A stretch of DNA of 64,000 nucleotides. Source: JANYHH01 sp965249745 (GTDB taxonomy: Bacteria > Deinococcota > Deinococci > Deinococcales > JAAFIG01). The DNA is taken from NCBI GenBank assembly GCA_965249745.1, contig OZ252252.1, positions 2,790,001-2,854,000 on the forward strand. Direction: 5' to 3'. The stretch's first letter is position 1. Every line of letters begins with the position of its first letter. A program made the translations under genes and the position numbers. The notes under the pieces are model-generated. The model did not search any database and was not told the origin of the DNA. It saw nothing but the letters and a program-made list of their open reading frames with translations. This document shows positions 26,496 to 36,100 of the stretch, in pieces.

Positions 26496-26603
26496 ACGCC
26501 TTTACTACGGAGCCGACAGCACCCGTTGTCGGCTCCACTCGTTTCAACCTCGAGTCCAGGCAAGTCTCGAGCGCAAGGTTCTAAAGTCACCTGGAGGGCA
26601 GCC

Positions 26604-27788
26604 TTGACGAATCCGTCACTTCAAAACAACATCCCGTTCTACCGCGATGTCAAGAAGCTCGCGGTGATCGCCCAGGTGGTATTTCTGCTGGTCGTGATCG
26701 GCTTGATCGCCGTGGTCGTGAACAACATCAATTCCGGTTTGAAAAAACAGAATCTCAGTTTCGGCTTCGACTTTTTGACGCAAACCGCAGGCTTCCAAGT
26801 CGCCGAGGGCACCGTTTTTGGTGTGCCTTACGACTCGAGCAGCGATAATTACATTCGGGTGATTCTGGTCGGGCTGTACAACACGCTGCGCGTCGCGGTC
26901 ACGGGCATGATCCTGGCAACCCTGCTCGGGGTGGTGATGGGTATCGCTCGGCTGTCCACGAACTGGCTGGTGGCACGATTGTCCCTGGTGTACGTGGAGA
27001 TTCTCCGTAACACCCCAGTGCTGGTGCAACTGTTCGTCTGGTACTTCGTGGTCATCCTGGGATTGCCACCGATCAGTAAGGCGCAACCGATCCTCGGGGT
27101 GTACCTGTCCAATTCTGGGCTGGCGACGCCGTGGCTGGTGCAGAAGGTCGGAGCGGTCAATTTCTTTCCGGTCACGATTCTGTCCGTCGTGATCGGGGTG
27201 GCAGTCTTCGTGTTCTTCTCCCGGAGGCGCGCCCGCACCGGAAAGCCGAATCCGGCCGGGCTGTACGGGATTACCGCTTGGCTGCTGGTGCAACTGATTG
27301 GGTATGTCCTGCTGGGCCAGCCGCTCGAGTACGGCGCACCGCAACGCACGAACTTTGGTGTCAGCGGCGGTTTGCAGGTCTCGCCGGAGTTCACGGCCCT
27401 CCTGATCGGACTGGTCGTCTACACCAGCGCCTTTATCGCCGAGATCACCAGGGCGGGCATTCTTAGCGTCAGCAAAGGGCAGTGGGAGGCGGCTCGAGCG
27501 CTCGGGTTGGGCTACGCGGAAACGCTGCAACTGATCGTCCTACCGCAAGCCCTGCGGGTGATGATTCCGCCGCTCGGGAATCAGTACTTGAACCTGACCA
27601 AAAACTCGAGCTTAGCCGTGGCGATCGGGTACAGCGACGTGCTGAACGTGCTCGGGACCGCGGGCAATCAGAGCGGGCAGAACTTGCAGACGTTTTCGCT
27701 CGCGGGCTTGATTTACCTGTTGCTCTCGTTCACGATCGCCTTCCTGGTCAATCTCTACAACCGTTCCACCAGACTGAGGACGCGATGA
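26604..27788 (+). CDS. Amino-acid ABC transporter permease (AapQ-like)
   Basis: This 394-aa membrane protein has several hydrophobic helices and the EAA loop EAARALGLGYAETLQLIVLP, which contacts the ATPase. The long form, with an extended periplasmic segment and the ending SLAVAIGYSDVLNVLGTAGN, matches AapQ/BztB. TTG 26604 is preferred because GGAGG lies six bases upstream and the usual N-terminus begins there; an in-frame TTG at 26526 would add 26 unusual residues. Confidence 0.88.
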   Translation: MTNPSLQNNIPFYRDVKKLAVIAQVVFLLVVIGLIAVVVNNINSGLKKQNLSFGFDFLTQTAGFQVAEGTVFGVPYDSSSDNYIRVILVGLYNTLRVAVTGMILATLLGVVMGIARLSTNWLVARLSLVYVEILRNTPVLVQLFVWYFVVILGLPPISKAQPILGVYLSNSGLATPWLVQKVGAVNFFPVTILSVVIGVAVFVFFSRRRARTGKPNPAGLYGITAWLLVQLIGYVLLGQPLEYGAPQRTNFGVSGGLQVSPEFTALLIGLVVYTSAFIAEITRAGILSVSKGQWEAARALGLGYAETLQLIVLPQALRVMIPPLGNQYLNLTKNSSLAVAIGYSDVLNVLGTAGNQSGQNLQTFSLAGLIYLLLSFTIAFLVNLYNRSTRLRTR

Positions 27789-27813
27789 CTCAGGCGTATC
27801 TCTGGGAGCCTGT

Positions 27814-28989
27814 ATGCAACTGACTCAAAACACACCGCGCTCCAATCCCGCCCGCTGGCCGAGGTGGATGCGCGAGAACCTGTTCTCGTCACCGTTCAAC
27901 ACGATCCTGACCGTCGTCTCGAGCGCCCTGATCCTCTGGGTGCTGGTCAGCCTGACCTCTTGGGCGTTCACGGCGGCGCGTTGGTCGGTCATCCCGGTCA
28001 ACTTTCAACTCTTGATGGTCGGACCGTTCCCGATCGAGCAAATCTGGCGCGTCTGGACGGTCTTCGTGATGGTCTCGCTTTCAGCCGGTTTGCACTGGGG
28101 AGCGCTCTCGAGAGGCGTACCGGTAATCTGGTGGCCGTTCGTGGTGAGCGGTGCGGCGGCCGTATTCACCTTTTTGACCCAACTCGGGCATCCCAGCAGC
28201 TTCCTAGTTCCAGCGGCTGTGGTGGCGCTCGCCATCGGCTATGCGGTCGGCCGCGCCATCGTCTCGAGCACCGCTATGAACTTCGCCTGGGTCGGAATTT
28301 TCGTGCTGGCGCTGCTGTTGCTGTCCGTGGATTTCGGCTCGGGCGCGGTCCAGACGAGTTCCTGGGGCGGGTTGCTGCTGACAGTTCTGCTGGCACTGGT
28401 CGGGATCGTCGCCAGCTTCCCGCTCGGGGTGGCGCTCGCGGTCGGAAGGGTCAGCCAGTACCCGATCATCAGCGCGATCTGTACTGTGTTGATTGAGGTC
28501 GTGCGTGGCACGCCCCTGGTCGTGGTCTTTTTTATCGCGCAATTATTCGTGCCGCTGCTGTTGGGCGGGACCAACATTGATCCCTTATTGCGCGCCATGA
28601 TCGGCATCACCGTGTTCAGCGCCGCGTACCTGGCGGAGAACGTGCGCGGCGGACTGCAAAGCCTGCCAGCCGGTCAGGTCGAAGCGGCTCGAGCACTCGG
28701 GTTGAATGGGACGCAGACCTTGTTGCTGATCGTGCTGCCGCAAGCCCTGAAGGCCGTGCTGCCCGCCCTGGTCGGGCAATTCATCGCGCTCTTCAAGGAC
28801 ACCAGCCTGGTCTACATCATCGGGTTGAAAGAGCTGACCACGATCACCAACAGCATTCGCAACAACCCGAACTTTATTGGCACGGAGAAGGAGCTGTTCT
28901 TCACGATCAGCGTGATCTACTTCATCTTCAGTTACGCGATGAGCAGCGGGGCGCGCACCCTAGAAAAGCGATTGAACACGAACCGCTGA
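27814..28989 (+). CDS. Amino-acid ABC transporter permease (AapM-like)
   Basis: This 391-aa second permease pairs with the preceding one as a heterodimeric channel. The EAA loop EAARALGLNGTQTLLLIVLP and the ending DTSLVYIIGLKELTTITNS are characteristic of AapM/BztC. ATG 27814 has GGGAG upstream and lies 25 bases after the first permease. The matching ATP-binding protein (AapP), which usually follows, is not present; an unrelated exporter follows instead, so the ATPase must be encoded elsewhere. Confidence 0.9.
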   Translation: MQLTQNTPRSNPARWPRWMRENLFSSPFNTILTVVSSALILWVLVSLTSWAFTAARWSVIPVNFQLLMVGPFPIEQIWRVWTVFVMVSLSAGLHWGALSRGVPVIWWPFVVSGAAAVFTFLTQLGHPSSFLVPAAVVALAIGYAVGRAIVSSTAMNFAWVGIFVLALLLLSVDFGSGAVQTSSWGGLLLTVLLALVGIVASFPLGVALAVGRVSQYPIISAICTVLIEVVRGTPLVVVFFIAQLFVPLLLGGTNIDPLLRAMIGITVFSAAYLAENVRGGLQSLPAGQVEAARALGLNGTQTLLLIVLPQALKAVLPALVGQFIALFKDTSLVYIIGLKELTTITNSIRNNPNFIGTEKELFFTISVIYFIFSYAMSSGARTLEKRLNTNR

Positions 28990-29267
28990 GGGCGGGCAGG
29001 CCCGAGGAATGGATGTTCTCGAGCGACCACTTCAACGTGCTGTGCAAAAAACTCTGCTTACCAATATTCGCTCGAGACGTGCGTCTTGGTGGGCGTTGGT
29101 CGTCTTGACTGGCGACCGGGCGAGGCGTGCGGTTTGGCTTGGATGGGTTGACCGCTCAAATCGCAGGAACGTCCTCGAGACCGAAACCCTCGAAGTACGG
29201 TTTCAGTCGCTCGAGTGTGACCTCGAGCCGCAATTGCTTTCTTCCTCTGCGTGTCAGACTGATCCCT

Positions 29268-31054
29268 GTGAACGCCGAAGCCGCGAGACTGCCCGTTGCG
29301 AGCCGCGCCTCGAGAACCGGCAGCGCCCTGCCACGGCTGTACGGCTTGATGCGACCGTATCGTCGCACGATTGCGGCGGGCTTCGCTTGCCTGCTGCTGT
29401 CGGTCGCCGCTGAGCTGTTCCCGCCACTGATCTGGTTGCGGGTCGTGGATGTCGGCCTGGCGCGGCGCGATTGGAACGAGATTCTCTGGCAGCTCGGTCT
29501 GCTGATCGGCGTGCTGGCGCTCGGTCAGATCTTCAGCGCCTGGCGCACATTGCTCTTGGAGCGAGCCGGGCAGCGCTTGACGCTGGAGCTGCGAATGCAG
29601 ATGTTCGACAAGTTGCAGGCGCAATCTGGGGCGTACTTCGCCAACGCTCGCACGGGTGATATCCTGACGCGGCTGACCTCTGATGTAGAAAACATCCAAA
29701 GTGTGCTGGTCAATGGAACGGACGCGGTGTTGGGGAACGCGCTGCGCCTGATCGGTGTGGCAGGCATCTTCATCGCCCTACAACCGAGGCTGGGTGTGTT
29801 GACCTTGCTGCCGATGCTGGCGGTCGGACTGCTGCTGACCCGGTACAACCGGGCTGTGCGCCCGAGCTACCGCGCCGCTCGCAACCGCCTCGGTGAGATC
29901 GGCGCTAGGCTGGCCGACGCCCTCGGTGGGATGCGCGTGATCCAAGCGTTCGCGCAGGAGGCTCGAGTCAGCGCCGGTTTGCGGGCGCTCGGGTTTGAGC
30001 TGTATGACCAGCAACTCGAGGCGATCCGGCTCCGCAACCGCTCGTTTCCACTGATCCGTTTCGTGTCTAATTGTCGAACGCGATCATGCTCGGGGGCGGC
30101 GTGTTCTTCATCGCACAAGGGACGTTCACGCTCGGCGGGCTGCTGGCGTATCGCGGCTACGGACGATACTTTTTCGGTCCGATAGATGACTTGGTGAGCA
30201 TCAACGATCTCGTGCAACGCGCCGAGGCCTCGGGCGGGCGAATCTTCGAGCTGCTGGATGCCCCCGTGTCGGTCACGGAACCCGAGGATGCCGTGGAGTT
30301 GGGAACGGTTCGCGGTGAATTGACTTTCGAGGGCGTGAGTTTCGGGTACGAACCCGACCACCCGGTTTTGAAGGACATCAGCTTCACGGTGCAACCTGGA
30401 ATGCGAGTCGTGATCCTCGGCGCGTCCGGCGTGGGAAAATCTACGCTGCTGGGACTGGTGACTCGAGACTTTGACCCGCAAGCGGGGCGCGTCCTGGTGG
30501 ACGGCGTGGACCTGCGCCGGGTCGCCTTGCAGCCGTGGCGGGCCCAGGTCGCGCAGGTGCTCCAGGAGACCTTTCTGTTCAGTCAGAGCGTCGCAGACAA
30601 CATTCGCTTCGCTCGCCCAGACGCAACCCCTAGAGAGATCGAAGCCGCCGCTCGAGCCGCCAACGCCTATGACTTCATTCGAGCGTTGCCGCAGGGCTTC
30701 GAGACACCTGTTGGTGAGCGCGGCGTCAAACTGAGCGGCGGCCAGCGTCAACGGGTGGCCATTGCCAGAGCCGTCCTGAGCGACCCACGGGTGCTGCTCT
30801 TGGACGAACCGACCAGCGCCGTGGAACCCGAATCCGAGGCGCTGATCCTGGAAGGTTTGCTGCGATTGGCTGAGCGGCGCACGACGCTGATCGTGACGCA
30901 CCGGCTCTCCCTGGCTCGAGGGGCTGATCTGGTCGTCGTGCTTCACGAGGGTCGAGTCGTGGAACAGGGGAGTCCACAGGAGTTGGTTCGGCGCGGCGGG
31001 CGATACGCGGCCATGCTCGCATCTGATCGGGCGCTGGAGAGAATTCCAGTTTGA
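29268..31054 (+). CDS. ABC exporter (fused membrane and ATPase domains), interrupted by a one-base frameshift
   Basis: A MsbA/multidrug-type half-transporter of about 595 aa. The first frame gives the membrane domain with about six helices (LYGLMRPYRRTIAAGFACLL through IRFVSN). Near 30070 the protein continues in another frame (LSNAIMLGGGVFF) into the ATPase: Walker A LGASGVGKSTLL, signature LSGGQRQRVAIARA and Walker B VLLLDEPTSAVEPE. One missing T in the AATTG near 30070 would restore VSNLSNAIML. GTG 29268 is the best start. All catalytic motifs are intact, so either this is a sequence error or the gene was lost recently. Confidence 0.82.
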
Positions 31055-31108
31055 CGTGAGTTTGGAGTTATCAGGAACGCGAAACCCGCTCGAGCCTGTC
31101 AGCGTTCT

Positions 31109-31168
31109 TCAACGCGAGACGCCCGTGCCGAAGGTTTTATCGAACCAAGCGCCAAAGTTTCTCAGTGT
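31109..31168 (-). pseudogene. C-terminal remnant of a second alpha/beta hydrolase
   Basis: On the minus strand, WFDKTFGTGVSR followed by a stop at 31109 closely matches the last residues of the intact hydrolase at 31770 (WLDKTFGTGAR then stop). The DNA GTGCCGAAGGTTTTATC is identical in both places. Farther upstream the similarity fades. It looks like the tail of a decayed duplicate. Confidence 0.5.
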
Positions 31169-31227
31169 CCTCGCTCGTTCTCGCCAAGGCTTTGATGGTC
31201 TGCGTGTTGGTGATGCCTGTGGTTGGC

Positions 31228-31719
31228 TCACTTGGCGCTGATCTGCCGAATCAAACCGCCCGCGTCATACACATCCCAGTGTTCGGCAAGTTTGCCGTTC
31301 TCAACGCGGTAGATATCTACCACCTCGAGCTTGATGCCGCGACCGCTGGCTGCGATGCCCGCGAACTCGCCCTTATGCGTGGCGGTCACAAGGTGACGCA
31401 CCCAAACACGGTCGCCCTCGGCGGCGATGTCCTCAATGCTCGAGTTCCAATCGGGGAAAGCGGTGCGGAGTCCGGTGATCGCTGCCTTGAAGCCTTCGCT
31501 GCCGGATTTCGCGGTTGGGTTGTGCTGAATCAGGTTGGGCGCGATGATCTCGTTCGCCACCTCGAGCCTGCCCTGGTTGAAGATTTCGCTGTACAGGCGT
31601 CGCATCAAACCTTTGTTCTGTTCAAGGTTGCTCGAGGTGGTTTGTCCGTTGGCGATCATCAGTCCGCAAACGAAAAGTAATGCGAGCGTCATAACGATGA
31701 ATTTGGTCCTCGTGATCAT
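31228..31719 (-). CDS. Secreted SnoaL-like ester cyclase/NTF2-fold protein
   Basis: This 163-aa protein has an N-terminal signal peptide or anchor (MITRTKFIVMTLALLFVCGL) followed by an NTF2-like domain: LMRRLYSEIFNQGRLEVANE, FPDWNSSIEDIAAEGDRV, HLVTATHKGEFAGI and VDIYRVENGKLAEHWDVYD. SnoaL-like proteins cyclise or bind small polyketide-like molecules, but most genomic members are unassigned. ATG 31719 is preferred over 31773 since GGAG lies six bases upstream and the signal peptide starts there. It is last in a minus-strand run of four genes. Confidence 0.75.
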   Translation of the reverse strand: MITRTKFIVMTLALLFVCGLMIANGQTTSSNLEQNKGLMRRLYSEIFNQGRLEVANEIIAPNLIQHNPTAKSGSEGFKAAITGLRTAFPDWNSSIEDIAAEGDRVWVRHLVTATHKGEFAGIAASGRGIKLEVVDIYRVENGKLAEHWDVYDAGGLIRQISAK

Positions 31720-31769
31720 GATGTGCTCCCTACCGAGAAATGCAGGGCGATGGATCTTTTGAGTATCGC

Positions 31770-32816
31770 TCATCGCGCACCTGTGCCGAAGGTTTTATCC
31801 AGCCAGGCGCGAATCAGCGCGTAAGTTTCCGGAGCACTCTTGTGCAGGTTGATCGCATGGGCTGTGTTCGGGATGACGCTGACCTGGACTTTCGAGTCGC
31901 TCGAGTAGCTTTTCGTCTCGTCCTTCGCCTGTGGGCAATCCGGCGGCGAGCAGAAGATTGAATCCAACGCGCCGTTAACCGAAAGAATCGGCAGTTTCAG
32001 CGCCTGCGTGATTGTAGGCGTGGTCACGACCTTGAGAAAGCTGTCCGCCTCACCGCCCGCCGTCGTCCATTTCGTGGCCTCATCCACCGCGATCACGTTC
32101 GGATCGGTGCTTGCGGCGTTCAGAAATAACAGCGTGCGACCCGCATCACCTGGGCGCAAGGTCAGGTATCCAGCGGGCAACGGCTCGAGTTTGAAGCGGG
32201 CGTCGTCGGCCGCCAGGTACACGGCTGGATTGAATTTCTCGCCGCCCGGCCCGAAGGCGTGCAGCAATGCTGTCAGCACCAGACCGTCAACGTTCTTGTA
32301 CGTAACAGCCGTTTCGACAGCGGTGCTCGAGCCAAACGAATGTCCGACTAGGACGATCTTGCCGAACCCTTTCGGGGCAAACATGCCCTTGCGAAGCTCG
32401 GTCACCATGCGGTTGGTGACGAAGACGTAGGCGTCTCCGGTCAGCCGGTCGCTGGGCGGCTTGCCGCTCAAGCCCACGCCGGGCCGGTCAAAGGCGAGCG
32501 TCGCGTATCCAGCGGCGTTCATGGCGCGAACATAGGAGTAGGTTTGCGGCTGATACGGGAAATCCCAGTACGACTGATCGTAAAACGAGCCTGCCAGGAG
32601 TACCTGCACGGTGCGTCCTCGAGTTGCCCCCGGTGAGCAAAGCGTTCCTGCCACGTTGTACTTGGTTGCGTCGGTGTCGCTCAGTGCCGATTGAACGGTG
32701 AACCGCTCGCAAGTCACTAGGCTCGAGGGGGCGGTCTGCGCGAGGACGGTTCCGATGAGGGCAGCCAACGCGAGGGCGGACGACCATACGGGCCAAGCTT
32801 TCAAGTTCAGATTCAT
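31770..32816 (-). CDS. Secreted alpha/beta hydrolase
   Basis: This 348-aa protein has a cleavable signal (WSSALALAALIGTVLAQ). The hydrolase core has AFDRPGVGLSG, the nucleophile elbow VGHSFGSSTA (Ser near 170), an acidic loop around NGALDSIFC and a C-terminal histidine in IPNTAHAINLH. It probably acts on esters outside the cytoplasm. ATG 32816 follows GGAGAATCAC. The gene sits between the SnoaL-like and DJ-1-like genes on the same strand, which suggests co-transcription. Confidence 0.8.
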   Translation of the reverse strand: MNLNLKAWPVWSSALALAALIGTVLAQTAPSSLVTCERFTVQSALSDTDATKYNVAGTLCSPGATRGRTVQVLLAGSFYDQSYWDFPYQPQTYSYVRAMNAAGYATLAFDRPGVGLSGKPPSDRLTGDAYVFVTNRMVTELRKGMFAPKGFGKIVLVGHSFGSSTAVETAVTYKNVDGLVLTALLHAFGPGGEKFNPAVYLAADDARFKLEPLPAGYLTLRPGDAGRTLLFLNAASTDPNVIAVDEATKWTTAGGEADSFLKVVTTPTITQALKLPILSVNGALDSIFCSPPDCPQAKDETKSYSSDSKVQVSVIPNTAHAINLHKSAPETYALIRAWLDKTFGTGAR

Positions 32817-32859
32817 GTGATTCTCCAATCGTTCGTAGCAGTAGGTTGCAAGAAGCATT

Positions 32860-33657
32860 TCAAACGCCGAGCGCCTGAATCACCAAGCGCACTGTTTCCA
32901 AACCGCTGTACTGCTGCTGCCCAGTTATCAAGCGTCCGTCGCGCACCGCGAAGGCTTTGAACAGTCCGCCCTGAATGAAGTTCGCGCCGCGTTCCTTGGC
33001 GGCCGTTTCAATCCGCCACGGGAAGTTGACGACGCCGGTAACGACATCAGCCAGGTCGTCCTCGGCTTTGGAGAAACCGGTCATCGTTTTGCCCGCGATC
33101 AGGTACGAACCGTCGGAGAGCTGAACGTCAATCAGCGCCGACGTGCCGTGACAGAGGGCGGCCGTGGGTTTCTCCGATTCGTAAAACGTGGCAATCAGAC
33201 GTTGCAGGGCTTGGTTCTCGCGGAATTGAAACATCGGAGCTTGCCCACCCACGACCATCAAGGCGTCGTAATCGTCAGCCTGAACCTCGGAGAGTTTCTT
33301 CGTGGTCTCGAGCAATCTGGCTAACCTGGGTGTGTGCAGGAAACCCATCGAGATCAAGTCTTCCCAGGAGTAACCGCTCGGGTCTCGAGGGTCGCTGTAG
33401 CTGTCCATCGTGAGGCTTCCACCGTCCGGGCTGGCAATCTCCACTTGAAAGCCCGCGTCCATCAGCTCGAAAAACGGATGGGTCAATTCGGCGGCCCAGA
33501 ATCCGACGGGCCAGCCAGTGCTGGGCGAGGTCATGGGGCTGGCGGCGACAACTAAGACCTTCGGTGCGAGGCTCGAGGTGACGTTGATCGCGGCTCCGGT
33601 TCCGGCCTGGTACGGTCCGGCGCGAGGTTTCCAGATGGGTTCTGCTGGAGTGGTCAT
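32860..33657 (-). CDS. DJ-1/PfpI-family (Hsp31-like) protein
   Basis: This 265-aa class I glutamine-amidotransferase-fold protein has the nucleophile elbow ALCHGTSALI, with Cys near 171, and an early glutamate region (FELMDAGFQVEIASPDGG). The longer form with GFWAAELTHPFFEL resembles Hsp31/YDR533c-like members, described as glyoxalase III or chaperone proteins. Residue-level assignment to either activity is not possible here. It lies 43 bases upstream of the secreted hydrolase on the same strand. Confidence 0.85.
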   Translation of the reverse strand: MTTPAEPIWKPRAGPYQAGTGAAINVTSSLAPKVLVVAASPMTSPSTGWPVGFWAAELTHPFFELMDAGFQVEIASPDGGSLTMDSYSDPRDPSGYSWEDLISMGFLHTPRLARLLETTKKLSEVQADDYDALMVVGGQAPMFQFRENQALQRLIATFYESEKPTAALCHGTSALIDVQLSDGSYLIAGKTMTGFSKAEDDLADVVTGVVNFPWRIETAAKERGANFIQGGLFKAFAVRDGRLITGQQQYSGLETVRLVIQALGV

Positions 33658-33782
33658 GATGGGTTCCTTTCGTTATAACTCGAGATTCGCTGTCAAAGAC
33701 TTACTGTGCCAAAACGCTCGAGCGGCGCAATGGGAGACTGGTTCGGCACGCCTCGAACCAAGGTTTTTCGATCAATTCGTTT

Positions 33783-34358
33783 TTACTCGTGCAAGACCTT
33801 GAACCCAAGGGTGCGCGTCCCCAGTCGCTTTGAGAGCGTGAACCAGACCGCGAGCAAACCGTCCTGCGCGACCGCGTTGCTCAGATCCCCAAGGTCCACC
33901 GGGTTGAACCCGGCATCGTTCGCCAATCGCGCCACCGCCGCTCGAGCCTCACCGTCGTCACCGCACAGAAACGCATCCGCACGCACGCCCTGAAAGCTGG
34001 CGTGTCCGACCAGATCGAAGCCGTAGTAGTTGAAGGCGCGCACGACTCGAGCGGCTGGTTTGTTTCGTTGCAGCCGCTGTGGGCTTTCACCGGGCGGAGC
34101 GCCGTTGGTCGCGTCAATCACGACTCTTCCATCCAAGCTGAGATCAGCCGTGACCGCTTCCACAGCCGCGCCGGGAACCGCGAGTAGCACCACGTCCGCC
34201 CGGCTGACCGCTTCCGGGATGCTCGAGACGGTCATGTCCGGGGTCTTGGTTGCGGACTCCGGGTTTCGCAGGCCGTATGTGACCATGTGCCCCGCCCCAA
34301 GCCAGAGCCTGCCGTACGCGCTGCCGATGCGACCTGCGCCAATGATGCCGATGTTCAT
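33783..34358 (-). CDS. F420H2:NADP oxidoreductase-like NAD(P)-binding protein
   Basis: This 191-aa protein has the Rossmann motif IGIIGAGRIGSAYGRLWLGAGH at the N-terminus, LAVPGAAV, and the motif VVRAFNYYGFD typical of the NADPH-dependent F420 reductase-like family. Most bacterial members are of unknown substrate. It heads the minus-strand group 34358-31228 but is separated from the DJ-1 gene by 125 bases, so it may be transcribed with or without it. Confidence 0.8.
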   Translation of the reverse strand: MNIGIIGAGRIGSAYGRLWLGAGHMVTYGLRNPESATKTPDMTVSSIPEAVSRADVVLLAVPGAAVEAVTADLSLDGRVVIDATNGAPPGESPQRLQRNKPAARVVRAFNYYGFDLVGHASFQGVRADAFLCGDDGEARAAVARLANDAGFNPVDLGDLSNAVAQDGLLAVWFTLSKRLGTRTLGFKVLHE

Positions 34359-34676
34359 GGATAACCAGTCCTCTCTTGAGACCGGTGATGCCGTTGCATC
34401 GAGTTGAGATGCGGTTGTGATACGGCTGTGGACTTAGAGCGCCCCATGAATCTTGGCGAGTTCTTGGCTGCTGGTAACCCGATGGGTCTCATCGCAACTC
34501 CTTTGTTGACCTAAATTTGCTGATGACCAATTGCTATTTCCCTTTCCTTTCTGTCGTGAAGACTTCGTGTCGGGTGCATCTCAAGGTTCGCCCCGTGATT
34601 TATAGCTGAACTCACTGTGAGCAGACAGCCTGTTATAAGCTAGACTGGGACATGAATCGTGTCTTGGATGATCTTG
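34359..34676. other. Intergenic region between divergent genes
   Basis: No gene is visible. The region should hold the promoter for the minus-strand group starting at 34358. It is less GC-rich than its surroundings, with pyrimidine runs such as TTTCCCTTTCCTTTCTG near 34540. Confidence 0.5.
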
Positions 34677-34717
34677 TTGGATAAAATTGGGGTGCTTCAA
34701 AACTCAATTTTATCCAA
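34677..34717. repeat. Inverted repeat with 13-bp perfect arms upstream of the ferritin-like/AraC operon
   Basis: TTGGATAAAATTG (34677-34689) and its exact complement (34705-34717) flank a 15-base loop. The element ends 22 bases before the -10 box TAGACT (34739-34744), so it overlaps the -35 region. It could be an operator for the AraC regulators encoded downstream. Confidence 0.7.
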
Positions 34718-34751
34718 GCCAACTCGCCCGCCAACGGCTAGACTTAGACGC

Positions 34752-35237
34752 ATGTCCGAGCCGTCTGCCGTGACGCTCTCACCGGCCGCCCGAGAGTTGC
34801 TGCCCGAACTCAAAGAGCACTTGGGTGCGTATGGTGTGCTGGTTCATCAATACTGCAAGCACTTCGCGCTCAGCAGCCCAAGAAGCGGCGCGATCCACCG
34901 CGCTCTAGAAACGCACTCGCTTCAGACCTTCCGGCATCTGCGTCAGATTGCGGTCTGCATGAATCGACTGGGGGGCGTGCCAGTCGGTTCGATGCTGGAA
35001 TTGGTGGATCAAGCGTATCTCGAGCCTGAAGCCGAAGGTTTACGCCCTTGGCATGAAATGTTGGCGCACGATCAGCGCCTCGAGCGTGAAAACAACCTTC
35101 GTTTGGCATTGACTGTAAACACCGCCGTCGAATTAAAAGCCAGGCAGATCGCACGCAGTTTGGCGAGCCTTCAGGCGGCGGGTTTCGAGCGAATCGCTCG
35201 GCTCGAAGTGATCGTGCATGATTTGGAGGTGAATTGA
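34752..35237 (+). CDS. Ferritin-like (Dps/bacterioferritin-type) four-helix protein with atypical metal site
   Basis: This 161-aa all-helical protein has the loop MNRLGGVPVGS after helix 2 and LAHDQRLEREN in helix 3, both typical of the ferritin-like superfamily. The usual ExxH ligand pair in helix 2 seems to be replaced (SLQTFRHL), so classical ferroxidase activity is doubtful. ATG 34752 is supported by TAGACT seven bases upstream, giving a leaderless mRNA. It is followed after one base by two AraC regulator genes, forming a three-gene operon. Confidence 0.6.
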   Translation: MSEPSAVTLSPAARELLPELKEHLGAYGVLVHQYCKHFALSSPRSGAIHRALETHSLQTFRHLRQIAVCMNRLGGVPVGSMLELVDQAYLEPEAEGLRPWHEMLAHDQRLERENNLRLALTVNTAVELKARQIARSLASLQAAGFERIARLEVIVHDLEVN

Positions 35238-35238
35238 G

Positions 35239-36099
35239 GTGGCTGAAGGCATCCTCAAAGTGTGGAGACCCCAAGGGTTCGAGTGGCTCGAGGTCGAGCA
35301 CGCTCAGGGTGTGATTCCCGATCATTTTCCTGTCTATTACGTGACCGACTACGAATTCAGCCTGCTTTCCCGCTCGAACCTCAATATGACGTACCGAGGC
35401 TCGAGATACCTCATAGAAGGTGCGGACACCGCCCCCGGTACGCTGCTGGTCCAGCACCCGCACTCGACGGTCGGTGCGGAATTGACCGGTGACAGGCAGC
35501 CTTCGTGGTGCATGACGCTGAAAATCAGCGAGGCGCAATTCCTTGCGGTGGCCCGCGAATGCGCCTCCGGCGAGGCTTCGCTTCCGTATTTCAAAACGCC
35601 CACGCCAGAGAACGCCCACGCCGATGCGAAACTCAGCGCCCTGGTCTTCAACGCATTCAGGGCAGCGTCGCAATCGGCGGGCCAACTCGAGCGCGAAGAA
35701 GAAATCATGAGATTGATCCGGGGCAGCATCGCACTGTTCGGAAAACCATTGGGATCGCCCGCGCACAACCCGCTCGAGCACCGAGCCGTGAGCCTGGTTC
35801 GGGACCACCTGCGCCAGAACGCACTCGAGGACGTGACCCTCGATCACCTCGCCGCGCTGTGCGACCTGAACAAATACTACCTGCTTCAGGTCTTCAAGCA
35901 GACCGTTGGCGTCAGTCCGCACGTCTACCAAACCTCGATCCGCATCCAGCGGGCCAAAGAATTGCTCGCCCAGGGTTCCGCAATTGCGCGGGTCGCCCAC
36001 GATGTTGGTTTCGTGGACCAGAGCCATCTGAACCGGCAATTCAACAAGTACGTGCGGGTCACGCCTGGACAGTTTCAGCGCGACTCACTCGGGGGTTGA
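35239..36099 (+). CDS. AraC-family transcriptional regulator (first of a tandem pair)
   Basis: This 286-aa regulator has an N-terminal AraC-type ligand domain (LLVQHPHSTVG near residue 75) and a C-terminal double HTH (about 185-283: VTLDHLAALCDLNKYYLLQV and GFVDQSHLNRQFNKYVRVTP). GTG 35239 starts one base after the ferritin-like gene, with GGAGG upstream. It is a clear paralogue of the next gene, with matching motifs along the whole length. The ligand is unknown; self-regulation through the inverted repeat at 34677 is possible. Confidence 0.9.
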   Translation: MAEGILKVWRPQGFEWLEVEHAQGVIPDHFPVYYVTDYEFSLLSRSNLNMTYRGSRYLIEGADTAPGTLLVQHPHSTVGAELTGDRQPSWCMTLKISEAQFLAVARECASGEASLPYFKTPTPENAHADAKLSALVFNAFRAASQSAGQLEREEEIMRLIRGSIALFGKPLGSPAHNPLEHRAVSLVRDHLRQNALEDVTLDHLAALCDLNKYYLLQVFKQTVGVSPHVYQTSIRIQRAKELLAQGSAIARVAHDVGFVDQSHLNRQFNKYVRVTPGQFQRDSLGG

Positions 36100-36100
36100 T

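Noticed and set aside
29156..29368. A 70-codon minus-strand frame with protein-like ending
   Set aside because: The Leu-Glu pairs come from CTCGAG sites; half of it is antisense to the ABC exporter N-terminus.
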